Assembly (NCBI GenBank): GCA_024235215.1
Contig: JACKMU010000001.1
Coordinates: 62,001 to 126,000 of the forward strand
Direction: 5' to 3'
DNA length: 64,000 bases
Source of the DNA: Chromatiaceae bacterium
GTDB taxonomy: Bacteria; Pseudomonadota; Gammaproteobacteria; Chromatiales; Chromatiaceae
Below are positions 18,363-27,499 of this stretch, one piece after another; position 1 is the stretch's first letter, and each line of letters begins with the position of its first letter. Below the pieces are notes generated by a model. It searched no databases. It was given only the letters and a program-made list of their open reading frames with translations, and had not been told where the DNA came from. A program made the position numbers and the translations under genes.

Positions 18363-18850
18363 TCCGGGGAAGTTGACCGTCAGTGTACGCGTGATTCCGT
18401 CGACGACACGCAGTCACCGGCACCGCTGCAGTCCACCTCATCGACCACGAACTCGGCCGAACCCTTGCGCAGTCGCAGGTCGTAGATTTGGGGAAAGACG
18501 GTGAACACCGCCTGGTCCGTCTGGTAGTTGGCGTAGGTCACGCTGCTACCGTAGCTGCCGGCCATGCCATCGCTGACGCGCACATCGGTATGCACGCTGG
18601 CCATTCCGGGGAAGTTGACCGTCAGCGTGCGCGTGATTCCGTCGACCACGCAGCCACCGGCACCGCTGCAGTCCACCCCATCCACCACGAACTCGGCCGA
18701 ACCCCTGCGCAATCGCAGGTCGTATATACCGATTGGGACCTCTATCTTTGCCATGTCCGACTGGTAGTTGGCGCTTTTTATCCCTGCGCCAGTGGCGGCG
18801 TCGGCAAGACCATCGGTAACACGCACATCAATATGCACGCTGGACATACC
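16681..18850 (-). repeat. Tandem array of 240-bp (80-codon) protein repeats
   Basis: The anchor attccggggaagttgaccgt recurs at 16921, 17161, 17401, 17641, 17881, 18121 and 18361, exactly 240 bases apart, then at 18603 (242 bases later) and, diverged, at 18846. A more diverged copy begins at 16681. The inner copies are almost identical at the nucleotide level, pointing to recent duplication or gene conversion. Confidence 0.92.
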
Positions 18851-18976
18851 GGGAAAGTTGACTAGCAACTGCGTAGTAGCAGACGACGCAGCCAGCGCGG
18901 GCTGCGTAACTGTGAGGATCAAAAGCAGTACCGGAAGCCTGTTGATGAATCTCTGCATCTGTCTGATAACTCGCAT
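18380..18976 (-). pseudogene. N-terminal fragment of the DUF1800 repeat protein, with signal peptide
   Basis: From the ATG at 18976 (GGAGA upstream) the protein starts MRVIRQMQRFINRLPVLLLI and ends its signal at TQPALAAS. It then has one diverged and about one and a half standard 80-residue repeats before losing frame in GDCVSSTESRVH, where other copies read GDCVVDGITRTL. Restoring frame by removing 2 bp would join it to the long frame ending at 14223 as one protein of about 1585 residues. Sequencing or assembly error within the repeats is as likely as a true mutation or phase variation. Confidence 0.75.
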
Positions 18977-19041
18977 TCTGCTCTCCCGATCGTTACCCGA
19001 TGATTCAATAACCTGCCGTACCGGCAATACTGCGCTGTCCG

Positions 19042-19719
19042 TCAGGGCCGCTCCCTGCCCGGTAACTCGTCTGAATCCAACTGTTCCGCGATACCAACCC
19101 GTGTTTCATCCAACCTACGCCGAAACAGTTCCAGCTCCTGGCGTAAATCCACCACCTGCTGTTTGACCGGCGCCGCATCTTCTCCATCCAGCCAACGGCC
19201 AATCTCCCGCTCCATCTCAGCGATCCCGGACTCGGCATTCACAATCTCCGCCATGGCCCGGTCAAGCAGCAGGGTCAGATGGCGCGCCTTGTTTTGCAGG
19301 TACTCGCTCTCATCCCGAGTTGCTGCACACCGCTGCAGCTGTTCGCTCAGCATCCGATTCTGTTCGATCATTTCGGTTGCGTCGCAAGCGCCATTTTCAG
19401 TGCGCTGCGCTCCCGCCTCGGTCGAATCACCGAAGGCTCCATTCCGTTCCGCCTGAAGCTGCTGTAACTCTGTTTCCAGCGCTTGAACACGATTCAGACA
19501 AGCTACGCTGTCCGCTGTGTCTGCCACCGGCTCGACCTCTACGGGAGCTGGCGTGCGCTGCGGAAGCGGAAGCGTGGTAGGCGTATCGGATTGCTCTGGC
19601 GGTGCAGTGATTTCGGGTGTCGGACCACTGCATCCGTACTGCAGCACCAGAGAGAGCAGCAAGGCAAGGCCTGACGTGAGCCGGGAACAAGCTGCTGCTG
19701 TCGCGGCCACCTTCAGCAT
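19042..19719 (-). CDS. Putative coiled-coil lipoprotein
   Basis: From the ATG at 19719 the protein has a hydrophobic segment ending LQYGC, a lipobox-like site. A Pro-rich, acidic linker (TPPEQSDTPTTLPLPQRTP) comes next, and then long heptad-like helices rich in Leu, Glu, Gln and Arg (RVQALETELQQLQAERNG, MIEQNRMLSEQLQRCAA, EIGRWLDGE). This suggests a periplasmic coiled-coil protein of about 225 residues tethered to a membrane. No family recognised. It ends only about 65 bases before the start of the DUF1800 gene, on the same strand, so it may be the first gene of that operon. Confidence 0.6.
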   Translation of the reverse strand: MLKVAATAAACSRLTSGLALLLSLVLQYGCSGPTPEITAPPEQSDTPTTLPLPQRTPAPVEVEPVADTADSVACLNRVQALETELQQLQAERNGAFGDSTEAGAQRTENGACDATEMIEQNRMLSEQLQRCAATRDESEYLQNKARHLTLLLDRAMAEIVNAESGIAEMEREIGRWLDGEDAAPVKQQVVDLRQELELFRRRLDETRVGIAEQLDSDELPGRERP

Positions 19720-19785
19720 GGGTATGTCTGAGATTGATACAATATCCGAACCGTCCATGCCTGATTGCGGAGTCACTGAACCCAC

Positions 19786-20189
19786 TCTCTATCCAAACCA
19801 AGTGCAACACCCGAAGCAGGTTCCGGGGTTTGGCAGCACTTTGCAAACAGGCGTTTTATTCTCATTAACCTATTGATTAACTGCTGTATTTTGCTAATCA
19901 GCCGGGTGAAGACCAAGCTTCATTCCAGCCGATAAGCAGGACGATTGCAACCACTACCAAAGCATTGGTTCCCGTTTCTGTGACTCCTTTCTCACACGGA
20001 TTTTAAGGAATTTTTTGCGGGGTACCATTAAGGTATCTGTGTGCATCGACGAGGTCGATTGATACACATTTGCGCAGCCGTAGCAGAGAATCGGCCAATG
20101 CTGCAGCCTGCACGGAGTGAAATCGGTTTGGCGTTGTGTGGGGCACTACAGGCGAATCCGTTCGATCCGGTACGGGACTGCCTCCCTGG
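19786..20189. other. About 400 bases with no clear gene
   Basis: The strand is AT-richer on its left side (19850-20030). A leftward frame spells TETGTNALVVVAIVLLIGWNEAWSSPG, a plausible single membrane helix ending at a stop, and an AAAGGAG sequence lies upstream, but there is no usable start codon, so no gene is claimed. Confidence 0.4.
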
Positions 20190-20528
20190 TCAGCTTTTAC
20201 GCGCCGTACCGAGCAGACGCGCACCCGCTTCGACCACCCAGATACCGACCTTCCCCTGCAGCATCAGCAACAGAATGACGAATGGCCAGGTGATCAGACG
20301 CTCAGGGTCCAGACCATTGAGCGCTATCCCCTTCGCGCTGGAGTCGATCAGATTGAATGTCCTGGCGAAAGCGAGAATCGCATCCGGATTATCGTACAGA
20401 TCCCATACCGTATAGGCAGCATGTATCAAAGTCAGTGCACCGGTCAGTACCAGCAGAAGACCGATAAGTGCGGCGAAGATGGCGAGGATCCCCATGGAGG
20501 AGTGCAGTTGAGTGCTATTTTCAGACAT
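20190..20528 (-). CDS. Small membrane protein of unknown function
   Basis: The 112-residue protein starts MSENSTQLHSSMGILAIFAA and has two strong hydrophobic segments (about 12-38 and 78-98) separated by a soluble loop (VWDLYDNPDAILAFARTFNLIDSSAKG). The composition is protein-like and it starts with an ATG, 130 bases from the next gene upstream, which is also leftward. I do not recognise a family. Confidence 0.55.
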   Translation of the reverse strand: MSENSTQLHSSMGILAIFAALIGLLLVLTGALTLIHAAYTVWDLYDNPDAILAFARTFNLIDSSAKGIALNGLDPERLITWPFVILLLMLQGKVGIWVVEAGARLLGTARKS

Positions 20529-20658
20529 GGCCCGGGGGGAAGATAACTTGATCCCTGTTCACGTTGTACTGTACCAGGCTGCACTATAGCACGTTCGGGT
20601 GGTTGTGACTTGTCGCAGCCTGTTGCCAGGATTGCACGCTCGTCGGAATCCTTGAATC

Positions 20659-22605
20659 TCACTCTACCGGAGCTGTGGGTGAATCGCGTCCTGGCTCACG
20701 CGATCCAGCCGAGGCGATACCCAACCGCTTCTCCAGAAAGTTCTTGAAAGCGGTAGCCAGCGCTTCTCCGTCGATCCCTTCGGCGATGGTGATCTTTTCG
20801 TCCGCTTTGGTGCAGGCCGATAGCTTGAAGTGAACCACCATCCCGCTACCCTCTCCGGTGCTGCCGGTGCGCGTTGCCTCGATCCGGGTGACATCATAGG
20901 TTGCCAGACGGTAACGCCGAATCGGTACGATGAACAGCCTGCGGGTCACCTGCAGGGTGCCGTTGCCAATCTCCACTCTCAGGTTGGCCAACGGCAGGTA
21001 TAAAGTGACCGCGGTTGCCAGCATGCCGACAATCACAAACGGTAATGAAAAGAGCATGGCGACTATTCCGAAACCGCCATCACCGCCAAAAGTGGTGATG
21101 ATCGAAATGCTGGCAAAACCGAAACCGACGGCAAACAGAAGCGAGAACAGCGTCAGCGCCTTGTGGCGAAACATCGGGTAGTAGAAGCGGGTAACGCCTC
21201 CCTGATCACTGTATCTCAGCGTTTGCGCCAACGCGGTCCGGTCAAACGCTCCCGCATTCAGCGCCATCGTCGAACTCTCCACTACTCTGCTGTGCTGCTC
21301 CACCGCCTGTCGGCTCAAATCGTGGGCCACCGAGCTGTCGCGCTGCCCGGCTCGGAAGACCGGAATCGTATAGTCCCGCTCCAGACTCACTCCGGGAAGC
21401 TCGGCACGCAGGCCGAGCCGCCACAGGCAGTAGTCGCCCGACTGCTCCACATCGGATTCCGGCAACTCGTCCGGCACACTGAACCTGAACGAGAGCAGTG
21501 TGCCGCTGCCAGAAGCCGATGTCGTCGGAGCGGCGTGAGCGACACCTTTTTCACTCCACAGCGTGTTTTCTCGACGGGATCTGTCTTCACCGCTGCCAGT
21601 CATATGGCTGTAGAGACAAGACAGTTCCAGCTGGTACCGGCAGCCGCTCTCGTAGATGCCGTTGATCCGGAGTCTGCCACCGACATGCCCGTCGATTGCA
21701 CCTGGGTAGGGATCCATCTCCAGTTCGATCACACCAAAACGACGCCATTCCCGGGTCATTTTCCAGGCTCTCTTGAGCAGAAAAAAACCCACCAGCGGAA
21801 ACAGCAGACCGACGACGATGACGTAGTTTCCCCGTCTCAACTCTTCGCCGAACACCCACAGAACAGGTGAACAGATCGCGTTCCATAGCAGAGCGAAACC
21901 CCACATCTGATACAGGCCGCGCTTCGCATTGGAACGGATGCGGCTGGTTTTCCAGTGCGGATTTCGCAGCCACGGCCGCAGGCTGGGATCCGTGTAGGCT
22001 ATGTTGCCGCCCACTGCGTCAGGCGGATACCTCCCCGCGCGGAGGTAATCAGTGAAGCCAGCCTTGAACTCACCGCTTGCCTGAGCCATCTGCCTGGAGT
22101 CGTGTGTGTTGGCCAGTGTCGGGCGGCATCCGGGAACACGGGCACCGCCCCTGAATCCGGCCGCAGCCAACGTCAGCCCGATCAGGACGAAGATCGACCA
22201 GAACAGCACGGTCAACGCGAACAGACCCCAACGCATATCGCGGTCGATAATCGAGTCGGCTGGATTATCCGGATCAAACCAGATGGTCACCGGCTGAACC
22301 GTGCGCTCTTTTTCGCGCAGGTAGCTGCGCATCTCTCTGTGATATGAGCCAAAGTTGTCTTTGAACTCGGCCAGATAGACCCGCTTCCCCAGATACTCAT
22401 CCCGCCCGACCCGGTAGCTATAGCTGGCAATGACGCCATTATCTGCACCGCCGGCAGCAATGATCGTCCCTTCGGTAGCCTGCCACTCCCGCGCTTCAAC
22501 CCAATTGAGAAAGGTCGGCAGTGTGGTCTCCCACGCGATATAGCCACCCATGCCAGCAAAGAAGAGGCCGAAAATCACCCCGATCATCGCCCCGATCGTG
22601 CGCAT
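20659..22605 (-). CDS. Large DUF3592-domain membrane protein
   Basis: The 648-residue protein has an N-terminal membrane helix, then a DUF3592 domain (about 35-125, with WQATEGTIIAAGG, YSYRVGRDEYLGKRVY and TIWFDPDNPADSII). A second helix follows near 130-150, a pair near 230-280, a beta-rich cytoplasmic or periplasmic part (290-440) and two further helices near 510-560 before a final PH-like stretch. DUF3592 proteins are usually about 150 residues, so the long extension is unusual; a similar layout occurs in uncharacterised gammaproteobacterial proteins. Good GGGAG ribosome site. Function unknown. Confidence 0.75.
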   Translation of the reverse strand: MRTIGAMIGVIFGLFFAGMGGYIAWETTLPTFLNWVEAREWQATEGTIIAAGGADNGVIASYSYRVGRDEYLGKRVYLAEFKDNFGSYHREMRSYLREKERTVQPVTIWFDPDNPADSIIDRDMRWGLFALTVLFWSIFVLIGLTLAAAGFRGGARVPGCRPTLANTHDSRQMAQASGEFKAGFTDYLRAGRYPPDAVGGNIAYTDPSLRPWLRNPHWKTSRIRSNAKRGLYQMWGFALLWNAICSPVLWVFGEELRRGNYVIVVGLLFPLVGFFLLKRAWKMTREWRRFGVIELEMDPYPGAIDGHVGGRLRINGIYESGCRYQLELSCLYSHMTGSGEDRSRRENTLWSEKGVAHAAPTTSASGSGTLLSFRFSVPDELPESDVEQSGDYCLWRLGLRAELPGVSLERDYTIPVFRAGQRDSSVAHDLSRQAVEQHSRVVESSTMALNAGAFDRTALAQTLRYSDQGGVTRFYYPMFRHKALTLFSLLFAVGFGFASISIITTFGGDGGFGIVAMLFSLPFVIVGMLATAVTLYLPLANLRVEIGNGTLQVTRRLFIVPIRRYRLATYDVTRIEATRTGSTGEGSGMVVHFKLSACTKADEKITIAEGIDGEALATAFKNFLEKRLGIASAGSREPGRDSPTAPVE

Positions 22606-22897
22606 CAGTTCACTCCCGCTGAATTACCGACACCTGGCCGATGTTAACCGCCTCTCTTTGAGAGCGGCTGAATATCCGGTTTCATTAGCCAGGCCAGAAG
22701 CCAGGCGGCCGCAGGCGAATGCTCACCCGCAGCGCGGACGGATCCGGACATACCCGTTGCAGGCAGCCAACCCCTGAGACGCTGGAGGCGCCACATGACA
22801 GTGGCCCGGGTAAACATCAGGTGGTGGGGAGAGCGGATAGCAAGCTGACCAACGGCCAGACTTTCTCCCTGCCATCCGCCCTCGTCGCGATGGATGA

Positions 22898-24010
22898 TTA
22901 ACCGAGAAAACTTTCCATCAAGCGATTGACGTCGTTCGCCGCCTCCATTTGAACCATATGCCCCTGCCCTTCAAGTATTTCCACCCGCACTTTACCCCCA
23001 GCTTTGGGGGCATGCCTGGCTGGGATAATGCGGTCCTCCTTGCCCCAGATGACCAGTACCGGTTTGCCGAACACTTCCGGTACCTCTGCCAATATCATCT
23101 GCTGACTGCCGTTGGCAAAGAGCTTGCCAGCGAGTCTGTCGAGCGATTCCGCAACCCCATCCAGACGCTTGTACTTCAACATGTCATCGATTAGCTGACG
23201 AGTGACCTGACCGGGATCGGAGAACAGTTCACTCAGGAGCGGTTTGAGCGCGCGTCGGTTCGTCGCCGCGACAAAACCGGTAATGTAGTCACCATTAATC
23301 TCCGCGCCCAACCCTGCACTGGCAATCAGCACCAGGGAGTGGACCCGCTGCGGAGAGCGCTTAGCCACATTGAGGCAGACCGCCCCCCCCATTGAGTGGC
23401 CTATCAGGTGCGCTGCCGGAATACCGAGCGCATCCATGCAACCAATCACCACATCGGTCAGATTGTCCAGTGAGCCATCAGCAACGTCCTTGGTGGACTC
23501 GCCGTGTCCTGGCAGGTCCAGGGCGTACACTTCCCGTTTAACCGCCAGGGTCGCATGATTGAACAGCCAGTTGTTGAGGTCTCCACCGAAACCATGCACG
23601 AGAATCAGCGGCTCTCCGCCTGCGCCAAGTTTCAGATAGCGAATACGGAGGCCGCCGACCTCAATTTTTCCTGGTACAGAACCACCACCCTCCTCTTCTT
23701 CGGAAGGCGGAACATAATTGGCGAGAAACTCCGCTACGACCGCATCGATCTCGGTGTCGGCAACATCGGCGTCCGCGATGATGCCGAGCAGGGCGCCTAC
23801 GGGCAGGAGGTCCTCCTCGGCAGCCAGGCGCCGTCTCAGTACACCGCTTGCCGGAGCTTCCAACGCACCGGCTATTTTCTCGCTCTCAACCTCAACGATC
23901 TCTTCGCCGCGGGTAATGGGGTCACCCAACCCCTTCAGCCAGGCATTGACCCTTCCTTCAGACATGGAAAGGCCCCACTTGGGCATGGTTAACGTATGAA
24001 TGCCAGACAT
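22898..24010 (-). CDS. acoC: Acetoin dehydrogenase E2 subunit (lipoyl domain plus alpha/beta hydrolase)
   Basis: From the ATG at 24010 the protein is 370 residues. An N-terminal lipoyl domain (about 1-80; VESEKIAG carries the lipoylated Lys) is followed by an alpha/beta-hydrolase domain with LVHGFGGDLNNW and nucleophile elbow GHSMGG. This architecture is specific to AcoC, where the hydrolase-like domain replaces the standard acyltransferase core. It transfers the acetyl group from E1 to CoA. Its start overlaps the acoB stop as TGATG, so translation is coupled. The upstream extension to 24196 overlaps acoB and is not used. Confidence 0.92.
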   Translation of the reverse strand: MSGIHTLTMPKWGLSMSEGRVNAWLKGLGDPITRGEEIVEVESEKIAGALEAPASGVLRRRLAAEEDLLPVGALLGIIADADVADTEIDAVVAEFLANYVPPSEEEEGGGSVPGKIEVGGLRIRYLKLGAGGEPLILVHGFGGDLNNWLFNHATLAVKREVYALDLPGHGESTKDVADGSLDNLTDVVIGCMDALGIPAAHLIGHSMGGAVCLNVAKRSPQRVHSLVLIASAGLGAEINGDYITGFVAATNRRALKPLLSELFSDPGQVTRQLIDDMLKYKRLDGVAESLDRLAGKLFANGSQQMILAEVPEVFGKPVLVIWGKEDRIIPARHAPKAGGKVRVEILEGQGHMVQMEAANDVNRLMESFLG

Positions 24011-25020
24011 CACCGGTACTCCGCCACCCTGGTGACCGCGCGCTCGATTTTCGCCGCGTTCGGGACGTAGAGATCTTCCAGCACATCTGAAAACGGTGGT
24101 GGCACGTGCGGTGCAGTCACCTGTTCGATCGGTGCTTTCAGCGCACCAAAGGCTTTGCGCACGACCAGTCCGGCAATATCTGATGCCATGCTGCAACGCG
24201 GGTTTGCCTCATCGACCACAACCAGCCGTCCCGTTTTCTCGACACTTTCGAGTATGGTCTCTTCATCGAGCGGCGAAGTCGTACGCGGGTCGATAATCTC
24301 ACAGTGGATACCATCTTTCTGTAGTGCCTCCGCCGCTTCCTGCGCCATGTTGACCATACGTCCCAGGGCGACGATCGTTACATCATCTCCTTCACGAAGG
24401 ATGGCAGCCTCGCCGAAGGGTACCGTATAAATCTCCTCCGGCACCTCGCCTTCCATCGTGTACAGCACTTTGTTCTCAAAAAAGATGACCGGGTCATTAT
24501 CCCGAATCGACTCGATCAGCAGTCCTTTCGCGTCGTAAGGATTCGATGGAACGACCACCTTGAGTCCCGGTACATGGGTAAAGAGGCTGTAAAGACACTG
24601 GGAGTGTTGTGCCGCAGCACGAAAGCCGGCCCCGTACATGGTCCGAATCACCACGGGTGTCTCGGCCTTACCGCCAAACATGTATCTGAACTTCGCTGCC
24701 TGGTTGAATATCTGATCGAAACAGACACCCATGAAATCGACGAACATCAGTTCGGCCACGGGGCGGAGCCCGTTGCACGCGGCACCGATTGCCGCTCCAA
24801 TGAAGGCGGATTCAGAGATCGGGGTATCCAGCACACGGCCCGGATGCTTGTGATAGAGCCCTTTCGTTACCCCCAGTACACCGCCCCAGGCGTCCATTTC
24901 TCCCGGTGAGCCTTCACCACCCGCGTTGTCTTCGCCCATGACAATGACGCTCGGATCACGGGACATCTCCTGATCCAGGGCTTCGTTGATTGCCTGTTGA
25001 TAGGTGATTTTTCTTGCCAT
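24010..25020 (-). CDS. acoB: Acetoin dehydrogenase E1 beta subunit
   Basis: The 336-residue protein starts MARKITYQQAINEALDQEM and contains MGEDNAGGEGSPGEMD, ISESAFIGAAIGAACNGLRP and EVIDPRTTSPLDEETI-like motifs of thiamine-diphosphate-dependent E1 beta (transketolase pyrimidine domain plus C-terminal domain). With AcoA it cleaves acetoin to acetaldehyde and an acetyl group passed to lipoate. It follows acoA by 19 bases and overlaps acoC by one base. The order acoX-acoA-acoB-acoC is the one known from Cupriavidus necator. Confidence 0.93.
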   Translation of the reverse strand: MARKITYQQAINEALDQEMSRDPSVIVMGEDNAGGEGSPGEMDAWGGVLGVTKGLYHKHPGRVLDTPISESAFIGAAIGAACNGLRPVAELMFVDFMGVCFDQIFNQAAKFRYMFGGKAETPVVIRTMYGAGFRAAAQHSQCLYSLFTHVPGLKVVVPSNPYDAKGLLIESIRDNDPVIFFENKVLYTMEGEVPEEIYTVPFGEAAILREGDDVTIVALGRMVNMAQEAAEALQKDGIHCEIIDPRTTSPLDEETILESVEKTGRLVVVDEANPRCSMASDIAGLVVRKAFGALKAPIEQVTAPHVPPPFSDVLEDLYVPNAAKIERAVTRVAEYR

Positions 25021-25039
25021 GTGATTATCCTCGGTCGAT

Positions 25040-26014
25040 TCAGTAGCTTACATACACGTCGGTCAGCAGTTCTTCCGGTCCGGGTTTTGGATCGGCTTTT
25101 GCCCGAACGACCGAGTCGTCGATCATCGCCAGCACTTCGGCATCTATGGCATCGAGTTCTGCAGCGGAAATGTCACCGTCGGCAGTGACGTGGCGACGGA
25201 ATTGCATCAGGCAGTCCTTCTCGTTGCGTAATTTCTGTACCTCGCCCTCGGCACGGTATTTTTGCTGGTCACCCTCGAAGTGACCGTAGTAGCGGGATAC
25301 CTTGACCTCGATAAGGGTCGGTCCGCCGCCTTCGCGGGCCCGCTTGACCGCTTCGCCAGCTGCCTCGTAGACGGCGAAGAAATCAAATCCATCGACAATG
25401 ACGCCAGGCATGCCAAACGCCGCAGCGCGGTCGGCGATGTTCTCGCACGCAACCGAGTAATTCGGTGAAGTGGTTTCCGCATAACCGTTGTTCTCGGCGA
25501 CGAAAATGGCGGGCAGATTCCAGACCGTGGCAAGGTTCATCGCTTCCAGGATCGTGCCCTGGTTGGAAGCGCCATCACCAAAAAAGCAGACGCCAACCGT
25601 CTTGTCGCCTCTGAGTTTTGCTGCCAGCGCGGTTCCGCAGATCAGCGGGCCGCCACCGCCGACGATGCCGTTTGCACCCAGCATGCCTTTGGAAAGATCC
25701 GCAATGTGCATGGAGCCACCCTTGCCCTTGCAGGTGCCGGTCTCTTTGCCCCAGATCTCCGCCATCATTCCGGCTGGATCGACTCCCTTGGCAATGCAGT
25801 GTCCGTGACCACGGTGGGTACTGGCGATGTAGTCATTGCCGCTCAGGTGCATGCATACACCGGTGGCAGAGGCCTCTTCACCAGCATACAAGTGCACGAA
25901 ACCAGGGATCTCTCCGGTGGCAAAATCGGTGTGCACCCGTTCCTCGAACTCCCTGATGGTGCGCATCATCCGGTAAGCCTTGAGCAGGCTTTCTCGATTC
26001 AGCTCAGTGTTCAC
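25040..26014 (-). CDS. acoA: Acetoin dehydrogenase E1 alpha subunit
   Basis: The 324-residue protein starts at a GTG (AGGAGG ribosome site just upstream) and has the thiamine-diphosphate motif GDGASNQGTILEAMNLATVWNLP ending AENN, plus HLYAGEEASATGVCMHL and STHRGHGHCIAKG near the start. These are typical of the E1 alpha family, with context acoB and acoC directly downstream. It binds TPP at the interface with AcoB. Similarity to pyruvate dehydrogenase E1 alpha is high; the E2 type and AcoX favour acetoin. Confidence 0.92.
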   Translation of the reverse strand: MNTELNRESLLKAYRMMRTIREFEERVHTDFATGEIPGFVHLYAGEEASATGVCMHLSGNDYIASTHRGHGHCIAKGVDPAGMMAEIWGKETGTCKGKGGSMHIADLSKGMLGANGIVGGGGPLICGTALAAKLRGDKTVGVCFFGDGASNQGTILEAMNLATVWNLPAIFVAENNGYAETTSPNYSVACENIADRAAAFGMPGVIVDGFDFFAVYEAAGEAVKRAREGGGPTLIEVKVSRYYGHFEGDQQKYRAEGEVQKLRNEKDCLMQFRRHVTADGDISAAELDAIDAEVLAMIDDSVVRAKADPKPGPEELLTDVYVSY

Positions 26015-26088
26015 ATCATCCTCCTCTGTTGGTGGTATTTTTAATTATCAAGAGACACAGTACGGGCTACAGACGCAGCGGAACGCCC

Positions 26089-27153
26089 TCACCGGAGCAT
26101 CTCCCGTGCACATGGCGTAGCCATCACGCCCAATCTGGCCGCGGCAGCGAGTGTCGAGGATACGTCCAATGTCGGTGGACCGTTCAGTTCCAGCGTTACC
26201 CTGGGAACCTGGCCTCTATGAAACTCAATCTCCCGCTCTCCATCGAGAGCGATACTTCCGCGTTCTGTCCGGATTGCGTAGCGGACACCCGGCTGCATGA
26301 TTTCACAATGATCGATGACGACCGTCTCGAGGACACCGGGTGCGATCGCTGCGAGTACCCGGCGCCCCTCGGTGCCACAACGCAGGCATAGACCACGCGG
26401 CTCGTCGCGGGTAAGCGGGTTGATCATCGCCGCAATACTGGAAAGACCAATCGCATCTGGTTCGGCAAAAGCTACGAACAACTCGGCAATGGTGTCCGGG
26501 TCCCAGACCGCCCGGGCGCCGACATGAGTGAGGCGGGTCACGCAGACATCCACCAACGCGATGTCTGTATACTCACCCAGATTGACCCGAAGCTGTTTAT
26601 TACGGCGCAGCGTGATACTGGGATCTATCCGCCCCGTCACATGCAATGCCGTGGCAATACCGGTCACCGTCGCTTCGCGCCAATCGGGAAAGACGTTGTT
26701 AGTGCCGGTCGATAGTGTGGCCATCGGCAGTTCGGGAACCACTTTGGCGATCACGCGATGTGTGCCATCACCCCCGAGTACCACGATGGCTCTTGCTCCA
26801 GCATCCCGCATGATACGGGCCGCGTTCTGGCTATCCTCCACGCCACCGGTGGATTTCATCTTGACCTGTTCGATCAGAGGCCAGACTGACTCTCCCCGGG
26901 ACCGGTTGATTTGTGCTGATCGCTCCACCGTCGCCGCGATTCCCGAGGAATCCGGCATGATCATTACCCGATCGACACCCAGCGCACCGAACGGCCCGAG
27001 CAGCCGCTGTACCATATTGGCCTTCTCCGCGGCGGTAAACACGGACGCCTTGGCGGTCAATCTGCGTATATCACGTCCGGAGGCCGGATTCGCAATCACA
27101 CCAACAATGACATCGTCATGTCTATCGAAATCCGTGGGCAGCAGACAGTTCAT
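26089..27153 (-). CDS. acoX: AcoX, ATP-NAD kinase-like acetoin catabolism protein
   Basis: The 354-residue protein begins DDVIVGVIANPASGRDIRRL and has VVLGGDGTHRVIAKVV and PMATLSTGTNNVFP, the motifs of the NAD-kinase/diacylglycerol-kinase superfamily. AcoX belongs to this superfamily and is always found with the acetoin dehydrogenase genes; its biochemical role is unknown. It is the first gene of the leftward operon, with acoA 75 bases downstream. Confidence 0.9.
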   Translation of the reverse strand: MNCLLPTDFDRHDDVIVGVIANPASGRDIRRLTAKASVFTAAEKANMVQRLLGPFGALGVDRVMIMPDSSGIAATVERSAQINRSRGESVWPLIEQVKMKSTGGVEDSQNAARIMRDAGARAIVVLGGDGTHRVIAKVVPELPMATLSTGTNNVFPDWREATVTGIATALHVTGRIDPSITLRRNKQLRVNLGEYTDIALVDVCVTRLTHVGARAVWDPDTIAELFVAFAEPDAIGLSSIAAMINPLTRDEPRGLCLRCGTEGRRVLAAIAPGVLETVVIDHCEIMQPGVRYAIRTERGSIALDGEREIEFHRGQVPRVTLELNGPPTLDVSSTLAAAARLGVMATPCAREMLR

Positions 27154-27499
27154 TGGATCGCCACAGGCATCACATGTATTCGGTAAAAACCGCTCGTCAT
27201 GGAAAAAGAATACGAATTTCTTGCATTACCCCGGCAAAGTGACGCCCCCTCCCGGTCGGTCAACATCTGTTACCGTCGTTACAAAGTTCATTGTAGTACA
27301 TCCAATCGCACTGCCTTTGGTTGGTGGGGAAAGGTTATGCCCTGTACCGGGGGATGGATACTCCCTGTCCGACTGCAGCCACCTCCCTGTGAGACTGATC
27401 TTTTTCCCGCCGTTTTCACCGGCATGGCAAACTGGGCGAGCCCCCGGGCTGGTGGTACACTCCTCCGGCAAAGTGATAAATGTTCAAGGGGGTGTTTCC
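27154..27499. promoter_or_regulatory. Divergent promoter region between acoX and the ABC importer genes
   Basis: The 346 bases separate two divergent operons, so each must have a promoter here. acoXABC operons in other species use sigma-54 with AcoR, but I could not find a convincing TGGCAC-N5-TTGC site by eye. A CAAGGGGGTG ribosome site lies just before the rightward gene. Confidence 0.4.

Noticed and set aside
16542..18485. 647-residue open frame on the + strand across the repeat array
   Set aside because: It is the antisense of the 240-bp repeats; their repetition keeps the frame open. The coding sense with signal peptide, Ig-like and DUF1800 domains is on the - strand.
19920..20060. Leftward frame with a single membrane helix ending WNEAWSSPG
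   Set aside because: A good AAAGGAG lies upstream but no ATG, GTG or TTG at a suitable place, so not claimed as a gene.
26528..27499. In-frame extension of the binding-protein gene across acoX
   Set aside because: It is antisense to acoX and a signal peptide with ribosome site starts at 27500.
27154..27499. Possible sigma-54 promoter for acoXABC
   Set aside because: The nearest TGGCA-type sequences lack a correctly spaced GC at -12.
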